A stretch of 64,000 nt of DNA from JALYNX01 sp035292685 (GTDB taxonomy: Bacteria; Actinomycetota; Acidimicrobiia; Spongiisociales; ZC4RG35): positions 1 to 64,000 of the forward strand of contig DATDPP010000080.1 in assembly GCA_035292685.1 (NCBI GenBank), written 5' to 3'. The position numbers and the translations under genes were made by a program. Below are positions 51,112 to 60,111 of the stretch, one piece after another (the first letter of the stretch is position 1; each line of letters begins with the position of its first letter). The notes below the pieces were generated by a model. It did no database searches, was not told the origin of the DNA, and was given only the letters and a program-made list of their open reading frames with translations.

Positions 51112-52365
51112 GTGCACTACGACCTGACAACACTCCCCAATGGGATCCGCGTCATCACCGAGCCCATGCCCTCTCTGCGGTCCATCGCCCTCGGATGCTG
51201 GGTCGACACCGGGACCCGCGACGAATTGCCAAACGAGCACGGGGCGTCGCATTTTCTTGAGCATCTCCTATTCAAGGGCTCGGAGACCCTGTCGGCCCGT
51301 GAGGTCTCGGAGATCTTCGACTCGATAGGAGCCGAGTCCAATGCCTTCACCTCCAAGGAGAACACTTGTTTTTGGACCCGTCTCCTCGACCAGGATCTGG
51401 GCACCGGGTTCGACGTCCTCTGCGAGATGATCCAGAGGCCGGCGTTCCGTCAGAACGAGATCGATGCCGAGCGTCAGGTCGTGATCGAGGAGATCAACAT
51501 GAACGAGGACGACCCCGACGACGTCGCCTTCGAGAACTTCTCGACCGCCATCTTCTCCGGTCATCCGTTGCAGGCTCCGGTGTTGGGCACCCGGGAGTCG
51601 ATCAGGGGCATGTCTCGCGACGACATCCTCGGTTATTGGAAGCGTCGCTATGGCGCCGGCTCGATGGTGGTGGCCGGGGCGGGATCCCTCGAGCACGAAG
51701 CCGTGGTCGAGATGGTGTCCTCACGCTTCGGCGACTGGTCGGGAGAATCCGTCGACCACGAGTTTGGGCCGAATACCCCGGTTTCGAACGTGTCAATCAC
51801 CCGTCGGGACACGGAGCAGGCCCATATCGTCCTGGGGGGCATGGGTCTCAACCGCTCCGACGAGAGACGGTGGGCCTTTGAGGTGATGAACCACGTGTTG
51901 GGCTCGGGCATGTCGTCCCGCCTCTTTCGAGAGGTGCGTGAGGAGCGTGGCCTCGCCTATGCCATTTACAGTTTCCGCCTCTCTTACGCCGACGCCGGCG
52001 CCTGGGGGGTCTACGTGGGGACCACGCCGAGCCAAACCGACACCGCCCTCAACCTGATCCGTGAGGAATTGTCGAAGGTGGTGGCCGAGGGGATCACTGC
52101 GGCTGAATTGGAGCGGGCGAAGGGGTCGATGCGTGGCGGGCTGGCGCTGTCACTCGAGGACCCGAACAGCAGAATGGTGCGTTTGGGACGTGACGAACTC
52201 TCCGGGATGCCCCACCTGTCCGTGGATGAGAGGCTCGCCAAGCTCGAAGCGGTGACACTCGAAGACGCCCAGGCGATCGCCAACGATCTGTTCATCGGCG
52301 AGCGAATCCTCGGCGCCGTCGGTCCTTTCGATGAAGGCGACCTCGAGCCCTACCTGGTCTCCTAG
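51112..52365 (+). CDS. M16-family zinc peptidase (processing peptidase-like)
   Basis: 417 residues. The inverted zinc motif HFLEHLLFKG (HxxEH) with the downstream Glu in EINMNEDDP, and the C-terminal RLFREVREERGLAYAIYSF block, define an active M16B subunit. Similar to PepR of mycobacteria, which stands next to pnp; here it stands alone. Probably a cytoplasmic peptidase acting on short peptides. GTG start, no ribosome binding site. Confidence 0.9.
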   Translation: MHYDLTTLPNGIRVITEPMPSLRSIALGCWVDTGTRDELPNEHGASHFLEHLLFKGSETLSAREVSEIFDSIGAESNAFTSKENTCFWTRLLDQDLGTGFDVLCEMIQRPAFRQNEIDAERQVVIEEINMNEDDPDDVAFENFSTAIFSGHPLQAPVLGTRESIRGMSRDDILGYWKRRYGAGSMVVAGAGSLEHEAVVEMVSSRFGDWSGESVDHEFGPNTPVSNVSITRRDTEQAHIVLGGMGLNRSDERRWAFEVMNHVLGSGMSSRLFREVREERGLAYAIYSFRLSYADAGAWGVYVGTTPSQTDTALNLIREELSKVVAEGITAAELERAKGSMRGGLALSLEDPNSRMVRLGRDELSGMPHLSVDERLAKLEAVTLEDAQAIANDLFIGERILGAVGPFDEGDLEPYLVS

Positions 52366-52709
52366 CCCGCCACTTCGAAACGGAGCGTCATCGGCTTCTC
52401 ACCGAAACCGATGACGCCTGCCTCACCGTTGGCCGGGCGTTCCATCATGAGCGCGCCGCCCAGTTCGTCTCCGCCGGACGTCGAGGGCCAGCCCTGGACC
52501 ACATAGCCGGTGACGCGGCCCGACAAGGAGAACCAAAGGACGCTTTGGTTGCCCTGGAGGATCTGGACCAGGTTCTCCGAGCCGCCGAGGGGGGCGAGGT
52601 CGGCTCCCGGACGCGGCGCCTGGAACAAGACCGCGGCGCTCATGGCGAAGGCGGCGATGGCCACGGCCAGGGCAAGGGAGATAGTCCGCGCTAGGGGCAG
52701 TGCTGGCAT
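52362..52709 (-). CDS. Small membrane-anchored hypothetical protein
   Basis: 115 residues with one N-terminal transmembrane or uncleaved signal segment (ISLALAVAIAAFAMSAAVLF) and an extracytoplasmic domain of about 80 residues. No family recognised. Its 3' end overlaps the M16 gene convergently by 4 nt. Confidence 0.55.
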   Translation of the reverse strand: MPALPLARTISLALAVAIAAFAMSAAVLFQAPRPGADLAPLGGSENLVQILQGNQSVLWFSLSGRVTGYVVQGWPSTSGGDELGGALMMERPANGEAGVIGFGEKPMTLRFEVAG

Positions 52710-52742
52710 CGGACCCTTTACGGTACGCGCTTCGGGGCCTTT

Positions 52743-53117
52743 CTAAACGGTCAATTCGACGAACTGCGAAAGAACTAGTCCGTAGGCCACGAAGAAGAGC
52801 AAGACAGCGAGGGCCGGTCCGAGGGGGCGTCGATCACGATTTCCTGCCCACCGGGCGACCGCGAAGCCGAGCACCACCCACAGAGTGGCATCGAGGGGCC
52901 AGGCCACGACCACCGATTCGGTGAAGAACCCGATGAGCGCCGAGAACGGCCCGCCCGCATAGAGAAGGGTCAGACCGAGCATCTCACAGGCCCCGGTGCA
53001 GGCGTCACGGTTGATCAGGGTCAGCCCCACGGCAAACAGGACGATCCCGAAACCCAGCAGGAAGCTGGTGGCTATGGCGACGTCACGACACCCTGGGGGT
53101 TGAGAGGGATTGGGCAC
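52743..53117 (-). CDS. Small integral membrane protein, unrecognised
   Basis: About 124 residues with three to four transmembrane segments (FLLGFGIVLFAVGLTLI, LGLTLLYAGGPFSALIGFF, TLWVVLGFAVARWAG, LAVLLFFVAYGLVLSQFV) and three Cys. The start is uncertain; GTG at 53117 and GTG at 53144 are candidates. No known family. Confidence 0.5.
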   Translation of the reverse strand: MPNPSQPPGCRDVAIATSFLLGFGIVLFAVGLTLINRDACTGACEMLGLTLLYAGGPFSALIGFFTESVVVAWPLDATLWVVLGFAVARWAGNRDRRPLGPALAVLLFFVAYGLVLSQFVELTV

Positions 53118-53191
53118 CAGGGTGGCGATGGTATGCCACAGCACCGCGTTGCCAACCCGATATCTTGGCTCTCGGCGACAACGGAGGACTA

Positions 53192-53650
53192 ATGGGAATG
53201 AGTGACTTCCTCTTGGTGCTGCATATCGCGGGCGCCGGCACCTGGCTGGGAGCCAACATCGTCCAGGCCGTGGCGCCATCGATGGCGTTCAACCAGGGCG
53301 GTGCAGTGGCGTCAGGCTGGTATCGGATCGCCGCCCGTCTTTCCAAGGTCCTGTATATCCCGGCGGCGATCTTGATCGTGGTCACCGGGATCTTCCTCGT
53401 GCTGGCCAGTGAAGGCGCCTACTCGTTTGGAAGCACCTTCGTCGCTTTCGGCTTCACCATGATCGTGATCGGCGCCGTTCTCGGCTCGTTCGTTTTCGGC
53501 CCGGTCTCCGAGCGCGCCGCTGATGCCATCGAGGCCAGCGACGGTGCCGCGATCAAGGCGACCACCGGGCGGCTTGCCACATTCGGCGTGATCGACACCC
53601 TGTTGCTGCTGACGACCATCACGGTGATGGTGCTCAAGCTCGGAGCCTGA
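53192..53650 (+). CDS. Four-TM membrane protein, DUF2269-like
   Basis: 152 residues. The ATG at 53192 follows GGAGGACTA, and TATCTT at about 53160 may be the -10. Four transmembrane segments with LHIAGAGTWLGANI at the first, resembling the DUF2269/CopD-like proteins whose first helix carries a His. Function unknown; a heme or copper link is only a guess from that His. Confidence 0.65.
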   Translation: MGMSDFLLVLHIAGAGTWLGANIVQAVAPSMAFNQGGAVASGWYRIAARLSKVLYIPAAILIVVTGIFLVLASEGAYSFGSTFVAFGFTMIVIGAVLGSFVFGPVSERAADAIEASDGAAIKATTGRLATFGVIDTLLLLTTITVMVLKLGA

Positions 53651-53656
53651 AGCTCG

Positions 53657-55294
53657 TCACTCTGCCCTACCGGTCCGGACATCGGGGGCCCCCATACGGG
53701 CGGCGTCGGCGGTGCGGTCATCGGGTTGTCGCTGTGAGTCGCGCTCGGCTTCGACTCGCGCCAGATAATGCCCGATCTCCCGCGCCACGGTGGCTTGATC
53801 CCACCCCAGCAGACCGGACATGATCTCGGCCGCGAGCGGTGCGGCGCTCGTGCCACGGTCCCGAGTCTCGATCGAGATCCTGGTGCGACGGGTCAGCACG
53901 TCATCGAGGTGCAGTGCCCCCTCATGGGTTACCGCATGCACCACCTCCGCTCGAAGGTAGGGCGCGCCGTCGATGAGAGGTTGGCCCAGGCCCGGTTCGG
54001 CTTCGATCGTCGCCAGCAGATCGATCACCGATGAGCCGTGACGACCCAAGAGGTGCTCGGCGACTTCGAGGTCGAGGCCCAGCCCGTCCCGCCGGTCCCA
54101 GAGCTCCTGGTACCCGGTCGCACCGACCAGAGGGACTGTCTCGGTCCGGGAGGCAACCTGGCGGCCACCCTTGGTGGCGGTATCGACGGCGTCCTTCGCC
54201 ATGACCCGATAGGTGGTGTATTTGCCACCGGCCACGGTGACCAGGCCGGTACCCGACTCGATCACCGCATGCTCCCGGCTCAGCTTGCTGGTCTCGTCCG
54301 ACTCGCCCGCCAGAAGGGGCCGGAGCCCGGCGTAGACCCCCACGACATCTTCGGCGGAAATCGGTGTCGTCAGCACCGAATTCACCCACCGGATGAGGTA
54401 GTCGATGTCGCTGCGGCACGCCGCGGGATGGGCCCGTCGCAACGACCACGGGGTGTCGGTCGTCCCGATCAGCCAGTGCCGGTTCCAGGGAATGACGAAG
54501 AGAACGCTGCGATCGGTTCGCAGGATCATCCCGGTCTGGGAGTCGATGCGATCGCGGGGGACGACGAGATGGATCCCCTTGGAGGCGCGGACGTCATGGC
54601 CGGGGTCCCCGGCCATGACTTGGATGTCGTCGCTCCACACCCCTCCCGCCGCTATCACCCGTCGGGACCGGATATCGAAGTCGGCCCCGGTCTCCAGATC
54701 GCTGGCCTGGATCCCGACCACCATCCCGTCATCGAGCAGGAGACCGGTGGCACGGGTGCTCGGCGCAAGCGCCGCCCCGTGCACCTTGGCGGTGCGGGCC
54801 AGGGTCAGCGTGTGCCTGGCGTCGTCGACAACGACGTCCCAGTAGAGCAAGCCGCCCGTCATGGAGCCCCCCGCCAGGGCGGGAGCCAGGTCGAAGGCGC
54901 CGCGCCGGCTGAGATGCCTGTGACGAGGGAGCGGGTTGTCGGCGCTCGAGGCGAGAGTGTCGTAGAGGAGGACGCCGGCCCCGACATAGAGTCTCTCCCA
55001 AACCCGGTGCTTCAACGGATAGAGGAAAGAGACCGGTGTGCACAGATGTGGGCAGAGGCGATTGACCATCAGGTTGCGCTCGGCCAACGCCTCCCTGACC
55101 AGGGTGAAGTTGCGATGCTCCAAATAGCGGAGGCCACCGTGGAACAACTTGCTGGAGCGGCTGGATGTGCCTGAGGCGTAGTCCCGCTGCTCGATCAACG
55201 CCACGGACAGGCCGCGGGTCGCGGCATCCACCGCAATCCCACAACCGGTCACCCCGCCGCCGATCACGGCGATATCGAACATCTCGGTGCTCAT
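53657..55294 (-). CDS. glpD: Aerobic glycerol-3-phosphate dehydrogenase
   Basis: 545-residue FAD enzyme oxidising glycerol 3-phosphate to dihydroxyacetone phosphate at the membrane. FAD motif VIGGGVTGCGIAVDAATRG, SSKLFHGGLRYLE, IGTTDTPW and the C-terminal DAO_C domain are all present. Start ATG at 55294 with GAGG upstream. No glpF or glpK nearby. Confidence 0.92.
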   Translation of the reverse strand: MSTEMFDIAVIGGGVTGCGIAVDAATRGLSVALIEQRDYASGTSSRSSKLFHGGLRYLEHRNFTLVREALAERNLMVNRLCPHLCTPVSFLYPLKHRVWERLYVGAGVLLYDTLASSADNPLPRHRHLSRRGAFDLAPALAGGSMTGGLLYWDVVVDDARHTLTLARTAKVHGAALAPSTRATGLLLDDGMVVGIQASDLETGADFDIRSRRVIAAGGVWSDDIQVMAGDPGHDVRASKGIHLVVPRDRIDSQTGMILRTDRSVLFVIPWNRHWLIGTTDTPWSLRRAHPAACRSDIDYLIRWVNSVLTTPISAEDVVGVYAGLRPLLAGESDETSKLSREHAVIESGTGLVTVAGGKYTTYRVMAKDAVDTATKGGRQVASRTETVPLVGATGYQELWDRRDGLGLDLEVAEHLLGRHGSSVIDLLATIEAEPGLGQPLIDGAPYLRAEVVHAVTHEGALHLDDVLTRRTRISIETRDRGTSAAPLAAEIMSGLLGWDQATVAREIGHYLARVEAERDSQRQPDDRTADAARMGAPDVRTGRAE

Positions 55295-55419
55295 TCGCCT
55301 CAGGTCGTTTGACCGCTGCTGGGCGTTGAGCCCGGATGTTGGGTTCGGCGTGCTCACAACCTCCCCAGGTTTAGCCATCTCGACCGGGCTAGCGGAGGAC
55401 CGGACGGCGTTGGCCCCCG

Positions 55420-55425
55420 TACGAT
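55420..55425 (+). promoter_or_regulatory. -10 hexamer of the LLM oxidoreductase gene
   Basis: TACGAT followed by 6 nt and the ATG at 55432; leaderless-type promoter. Confidence 0.45.
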
Positions 55426-55431
55426 GCCGCC

Positions 55432-56337
55432 ATGCCGGACACACTCAAAGTGGGGGTGCAACTCCCCGAGGTGGAAAGAGAGATCCGTTGGACCGAGTTA
55501 CGACAAGTGGCCTTGACCGCGGAGGCGGTCGGGTTCGATTCGATCTGGCTCGGTGACCACCTCCTGTACCGCGACGAGGAACATGGAATTCGAGGGCCTT
55601 GGGAGGCGTGGTCCTTGCTCGCGGCGCTGGGGGAGGCGACCGAACGGATCAGCCTCGGGCCACTGGTGGCTTCGACCTCGTTCCATGCGCCGGCGATGCT
55701 GGCGAAGAAGGCAGCCACGGTCGATGAGATCTCGGGAGGGCGGCTGATCCTCGGTTTGGGCGCCGGGTGGAACCGTGTCGAGTACGAAGCCTTTGGCTTT
55801 CCTTTCGATCATCGGGTGGATCGATTCGAGGAGGCGTTCACCATCATTCGCACCCTCCTCAACGATGGGCACATCGACTTCGAAGGCGACTACTACACGG
55901 TCAGAGACTGCGAGTTGGCGCCACGGGCGCGACCGGGCATCCCGTTGATGGTCGGGTCCAACGGTGCCCGCATGCTGGAAATCACTCTCCCACATGTCGC
56001 CTACTGGAACACCTGGCATTCGTCGTTCGGCAACGACGTGGCGGGCTTGCTTCCGCTTCTGGCCCAGATCCAGACGGCCTGTGTCGCCGCGGGGCGAGCC
56101 CCCGGCGAGGTCGAGAGGACGGCTGCGGTGTACATCCAACTTCCAGGGGGATCGGGGCGGATCACCGGCCGCGGTGTCATTGAATCCGACACGGCTCGAA
56201 CCGGGACCCGTGAGGAACTTGCCCAGTTGTTGCGGGACTACGCCGCAGCCGGTGTTGGGCATGTCCAGTTGTGTCTCGACCCGATCGACTCGAGCACGGT
56301 CGAGGAGATGGGTGAGGTGCTCCGGCTCATCGATTGA
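55432..56337 (+). CDS. LLM-class F420-dependent oxidoreductase
   Basis: 301-residue TIM barrel of the luciferase-like monooxygenase superfamily: VGFDSIWLGDHLL, ISLGPLVASTSFHAPAMLAKKAATVDEISGGRLILGLGAGW (the F420-type signature with the non-prolyl cis peptide region). Reaction unknown, probable hydride transfer with F420. Has its own leaderless promoter. Confidence 0.86.
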   Translation: MPDTLKVGVQLPEVEREIRWTELRQVALTAEAVGFDSIWLGDHLLYRDEEHGIRGPWEAWSLLAALGEATERISLGPLVASTSFHAPAMLAKKAATVDEISGGRLILGLGAGWNRVEYEAFGFPFDHRVDRFEEAFTIIRTLLNDGHIDFEGDYYTVRDCELAPRARPGIPLMVGSNGARMLEITLPHVAYWNTWHSSFGNDVAGLLPLLAQIQTACVAAGRAPGEVERTAAVYIQLPGGSGRITGRGVIESDTARTGTREELAQLLRDYAAAGVGHVQLCLDPIDSSTVEEMGEVLRLID

Positions 56338-56388
56338 CTCCACTCACAGGCGCCTGCCCCCGGCGTAAGGTCGCTCCTGGAGGTGATA

Positions 56389-57018
56389 ATGAAGCTGAGG
56401 ACGAGCAGTTTTCGCAACGGTGGCCCGATCCCCGACCGGTACGCCCTGGCAACCCCCAATCCCGACACCCATGTCACGTTTTCGGAGAACGTCAACCCGG
56501 AGTTGAGTTGGGACGAGGTGCCGGAGGGCACGAGATCGTTTGCCATCATCTGTCACGATCCCGATGTCCCCTCACTTGCTGACGATGTGAATCAAGAAGG
56601 CCGGGAGGTACCCGCCGACCTTCCCCGGGTCGATTTCTTCCATTGGGTCACTGTGGAGCTGCCACCGGGACTTCGGTCGGTCGCGGAGGCGGAGTTCTGT
56701 GCAGGAGTGATGCCACACGGCAAGAACGTCGCCCTCGGCCCCCATGGCTGTCGTCAAGGGATCAACGACTTCACCGGCTGGTTCTCCGGTGACCCGGACA
56801 TGGCAGGCAATTTCTTCGGTTACGACGGCCCGGCCCCACCCTGGAACGATTCGATCCTTCACCACTACGTGTTCACCCTGTATGCGCTCGACATCGAGGA
56901 GGTCCCGGTGTCGGGAGAGTTCACCGGGTCCGAGGTAAGAGACGCGATCGAGGGCCATGTCCTGGGCGAGGCCTCGGTCAGCGGTACCTACACCCAGAAT
57001 CCTCGTCTCCGCAGCTAG
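56389..57018 (+). CDS. PEBP family (YbhB/YbcL, Raf-kinase-inhibitor-like) protein
   Basis: 209 residues: VNPELSWDEVPEGTRSFAIICHDPDVP and HWVTVELPP form the ligand pocket, and APPWNDSILHHYVFTLYALD is the typical C-terminal block. Bacterial members are of unclear function. The ATG at 56389 follows GGAGGTGATA. The gene is 51 nt after the LLM oxidoreductase gene. Confidence 0.88.
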   Translation: MKLRTSSFRNGGPIPDRYALATPNPDTHVTFSENVNPELSWDEVPEGTRSFAIICHDPDVPSLADDVNQEGREVPADLPRVDFFHWVTVELPPGLRSVAEAEFCAGVMPHGKNVALGPHGCRQGINDFTGWFSGDPDMAGNFFGYDGPAPPWNDSILHHYVFTLYALDIEEVPVSGEFTGSEVRDAIEGHVLGEASVSGTYTQNPRLRS

Positions 57019-57026
57019 CCGGGCAG

Positions 57027-57860
57027 CTACCGAGCGAGGACGAGGGCACCTCGCCCCAGCGATCTGACCGTCAGCACCACGAAGAACAGCCCGATCGGGA
57101 CCACCGCGATCGTCGCCGAGCCGGAAGTCTCCGCGTGATAACTGATGATCAGGCCCACCGCCACCGAGAGGACCCCGATCACTGCCGCAGTCGCCATCAT
57201 GGCGGGCACCCGCTTGACCAGAAGCGCCGCGGTGGCAGCGGGGCCCACGAGGAGGCCGAATACCAGAAGAGTCCCCACCGTCTGAAACGAACCGACGATC
57301 GAGACCGTGATCAGGCCGAGCAGGGCGAGGTGGGCGAACCGGGGGTGGAGGCCGAGCAGTTGTGCCTTGTGCTCGTTGAAGGAGAGGACCAGGAAGTTTC
57401 GGTAGAGGAGCGCAGATACGACCAGGACGGCCCCGGCCACCACGCCGAGCACGACCAGGTCCTGGGCGGTGACACCCAGGGCGTCCCCAAAGAGAATCCC
57501 GGTGAGACTTCCGGTGTAGGAGTCGGCGCGGGAGATCAGGATCACACCCAGTCCGAGCATTCCGACAAACAGCAATCCGATGCCCGTGTCCTCGGAAAGC
57601 CTTGTCTGACGGTGGACGAAGTTGACTCCTGCGATCATGACCACGGCAGCGAGCGCAGCTCCCAGGAGCACGTTGAAGTCGAGCAGGATGGCCAGGGCAA
57701 TCCCAGGGATCACACCGTGGACCAGAGCGTCTCCGAGGAAGGTCATGCCCCTGATGACCACCCAGGTTCCCACCACCGCGAGGGCGAGGGCGGCCAGCGC
57801 GCCGCCAACGAGGGCCCTTTGCTGGAAGGCGAGAGCGAAGGGCTCGGTCAGCCAGTCCAT
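57027..57860 (-). CDS. znuB: Zinc/manganese ABC transporter permease
   Basis: 277 residues with about eight transmembrane segments, ABC-3 family: FLGDALVHGVIPGIAL, FVGMLGLGVIL, VSIVGSFQTVGTLLVFGLLVGPAATAALL. It forms the channel for the metal delivered by the binding protein encoded upstream (21-nt gap). Zinc is favoured by the nearby Fur-family regulator and operator. Confidence 0.87.
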   Translation of the reverse strand: MDWLTEPFALAFQQRALVGGALAALALAVVGTWVVIRGMTFLGDALVHGVIPGIALAILLDFNVLLGAALAAVVMIAGVNFVHRQTRLSEDTGIGLLFVGMLGLGVILISRADSYTGSLTGILFGDALGVTAQDLVVLGVVAGAVLVVSALLYRNFLVLSFNEHKAQLLGLHPRFAHLALLGLITVSIVGSFQTVGTLLVFGLLVGPAATAALLVKRVPAMMATAAVIGVLSVAVGLIISYHAETSGSATIAVVPIGLFFVVLTVRSLGRGALVLAR

Positions 57861-57881
57861 GAGTCACCGACGGTAGACAAC

Positions 57882-58805
57882 TCAGCCAAGTGCCGCCGCT
57901 ATCCGCCGAGCGTTGGTGAGCAACATCTCCCGGAGGGTCTCCGCTCCCGATCCGGGCGGTCCCAGCGATTCCGTGAACAACTCGACGATCTGGACTTCGT
58001 CTCCCACCTCGGCCGCCACCGACCGGGCGAGGGTGGACGATTGGCCCACTTCGGTGAATATCGCTTTGGCGCCCTCCCGCTTCATGGTCTCGACCAGGCC
58101 AGCCAGCTCGGCCGACGAGGGCTCGGCAAGAGTGGAACCGCCGGGGATCACCACTCCTATGACCTCGAACCCGTAGCGGGCGGCGAAGTAGCCGAATGCC
58201 TCGTGGTTGGTGACCATCTGGAGGTCGGCTTCGGGTATCTGTTCGACAAGGTCGCGAATGGTCCGATCGGTCGACTCCATCTCGGCGACGTATTCCCGAG
58301 CTTGCTCTTCCCAGGCGCCGTCCGGGTAGATCTCGGTCAAATCGGCCGCCAGGGCGAGGGCGGCATCACCGACCCGGACCGGATCCATCCAGAAGTGAGG
58401 GTCTTCGCTTCGGCCCGCCTGTTCCGAGAAGGGGAGTGGGTCGACCAGGGGGGCCAGCTCGATCACATGAGCGCCGTCTTCGTCGGCAGCCTCGAGGACG
58501 TCTTGGAGACCTTGCTCCAAACCGAGCCCGCTGGCCACCACCAGGTCGGCCCCTGCGATCCGGCTCGCCTGCCGGGCCGACGGCTGGAACTCGTGGCTGT
58601 TGGCACCCATCGGGATCAGGACCTCGACATCTCCCTGGTCGCCGATCACGCCCCTGGCGATGTCGCCGAGGATCGAGGTGGTGGCGATCGCCACGACACG
58701 GCGCGGTACCGGCTCTCCTTCGTTGGCGCAGCTTGCGAAGACCAGGGCCAGAGGGAGCAACCATGCGACGATCCGGAATCGGTGCTCTGCGGGAAGTGGC
58801 GACAT
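57882..58805 (-). CDS. znuA: Zinc-binding lipoprotein of the ABC transporter
   Basis: 307 residues: signal peptide with lipobox FASC, then a cluster A-I metal-binding fold with His in ANSHEFQPS, His in EDPHFWMDP, His in TNHEAFGYF and acidic FTEVGQSS, the usual four ligands. The His-rich loop of E. coli ZnuA is missing. Divergent from zur, with a Fur-type box 34 bp upstream of the start. Confidence 0.87.
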   Translation of the reverse strand: MSPLPAEHRFRIVAWLLPLALVFASCANEGEPVPRRVVAIATTSILGDIARGVIGDQGDVEVLIPMGANSHEFQPSARQASRIAGADLVVASGLGLEQGLQDVLEAADEDGAHVIELAPLVDPLPFSEQAGRSEDPHFWMDPVRVGDAALALAADLTEIYPDGAWEEQAREYVAEMESTDRTIRDLVEQIPEADLQMVTNHEAFGYFAARYGFEVIGVVIPGGSTLAEPSSAELAGLVETMKREGAKAIFTEVGQSSTLARSVAAEVGDEVQIVELFTESLGPPGSGAETLREMLLTNARRIAAALG

Positions 58806-58838
58806 GTGAGGGGCGCTTGCCTATCCCATTTCTCGACA

Positions 58839-58857
58839 TATAATGAGAATCATTATC
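58839..58857. promoter_or_regulatory. Fur/Zur-type operator between znuA and zur
   Basis: TATAATGAGAATCATTATC matches the 19-bp Fur consensus GATAATGATAATCATTATC at 17 positions. It lies between the divergent znuA and zur genes and includes a TATAAT on the plus strand that may be the zur -10. One site could control both transcripts. Confidence 0.75.
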
Positions 58858-58904
58858 ACTAAGATTAGGAGGGGAGGCTGAGAAGTTCAATCCAGGACAG
58901 ACAG

Positions 58905-59318
58905 GTGGAGGAGCGGCTCCGGGATTCGGGGGTCCGATACACCGGAGGCCGGCGTGAGGTCGTGGCCGCCCTGGATCGTGCCGACGGGCCGAGGTCTGCC
59001 GCCGAGCTCCATGCGGAACTGGGGGGCAAGGTCCCGGTTTCCTCCGTCTACAGGTCGCTGTCCGTTCTGGAAGGGGCCGGAGTGGTCGCTCCCCACCACA
59101 GCGTCAAAGGCATCACCCGGTACGAGATCGCCGAATGGCTGGCGGGCCACCATCACCACCTGGTTTGCGTCGATTGTGGGGCGGTCGAGGACATAGAGCT
59201 TCCCAAGGGCCTCGAGAGCGAATTGGAGCGGTTGGTAGGCCAGGTGTCGAAGATGTCGGCGTTCACCTCGATGGGGCATTCGCTCGAAGTCGATGGATAC
59301 TGCACGAGGTGCGCGTGA
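58905..59318 (+). CDS. zur: Fur-family regulator, probably Zur
   Basis: 137 residues: winged helix (SAAELHAELGGKVPVSSVYRSLSVLEGAGVV), His-rich dimer region GHHHHLVCVDCG, and CTRC at the end, so both structural zinc Cys pairs (CVDC, CTRC) are present. The GTG at 58905 lacks a ribosome binding site; AGGAGG (58867-58872) instead precedes an in-frame CTG at 58878, which would add nine residues. Its neighbourhood with znuA, znuB and znuC supports zinc over iron. GTGA overlap with znuC. Confidence 0.85.
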   Translation: MEERLRDSGVRYTGGRREVVAALDRADGPRSAAELHAELGGKVPVSSVYRSLSVLEGAGVVAPHHSVKGITRYEIAEWLAGHHHHLVCVDCGAVEDIELPKGLESELERLVGQVSKMSAFTSMGHSLEVDGYCTRCA

Positions 59319-60109
59319 GCCCCTCGGCAATCAAGGCTGAAGGTTTGGTCCTGGCTTACGGGCCCAAGATCGCCCTGGATAGCTCCCGATTCGAGGTGCC
59401 CCTGGGAGGCATCACAGCCTTGATCGGCCCCAACGGGTCGGGGAAGTCGACCCTCCTCAACGCAATTGCCGGCCTGATCGAGCCCGCGGCCGGGACTATC
59501 GAGGTCCTGCACGGCCGTGAAGGCGCCCGATTCATCTCATACGTGCTCCAGACGACCAAGGTGAACGCCGTGCTCCCGATCACCGTCCGCGAGGTGGTGA
59601 CCATGGGCCGCTATGCGACCACCGGCCCCGGGCGCCGCCTCCAGGCCGAGGATCGGGCCGCAGTCGATGAGGCAATGGAGCGAATGGGGATAGCCGACCT
59701 TCGGGACCGGCACCTCGGTGAGTTGTCGGGGGGCCAGCGGCAGCGCGTGTTCGTGGCACAGGGACTCGCCCAGGAACATGACATTCTCTTGCTCGACGAG
59801 CCTCTCACCGGCCTCGACCTCACCTCGGCTCAGGCGATCGATGACGTGATCCACGCCGAGACCAACCGGGGATGCACGATCTTGATAACGACCCACGATC
59901 TGGCTGAGGCCCATGTGGCCAGCCATGTGCTCTTGCTCTCGGGGCGGGTTGTCGCTTCCGGTCCCCCTCGAGAGGTGCTCACCGTCGGGAACCTGACCAC
60001 CGCCTACGGGCCGAACCTGCTACATGTCGAGGGTCAGCAGTTGTTCATCGACGACCCGGCACACCGGCCGGTGCCCGGCCGGCATGTGCATCGAGATCGA
60101 TCGGCTTAG
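59315..60109 (+). CDS. znuC: Zinc ABC transporter ATP-binding protein
   Basis: 264 residues: Walker A GPNGSGKST, Q loop VLQTTK, signature LSGGQRQRV, Walker B DILLLDEPLTGLD, H loop TTHDL. GTG start overlaps the zur stop by 4 nt. It would power the ZnuB/ZnuA pair on the opposite strand; splitting the transporter over two divergent transcripts lets one operator control all. Confidence 0.88.
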   Translation: MSPSAIKAEGLVLAYGPKIALDSSRFEVPLGGITALIGPNGSGKSTLLNAIAGLIEPAAGTIEVLHGREGARFISYVLQTTKVNAVLPITVREVVTMGRYATTGPGRRLQAEDRAAVDEAMERMGIADLRDRHLGELSGGQRQRVFVAQGLAQEHDILLLDEPLTGLDLTSAQAIDDVIHAETNRGCTILITTHDLAEAHVASHVLLLSGRVVASGPPREVLTVGNLTTAYGPNLLHVEGQQLFIDDPAHRPVPGRHVHRDRSA

Positions 60110-60111
60110 GG

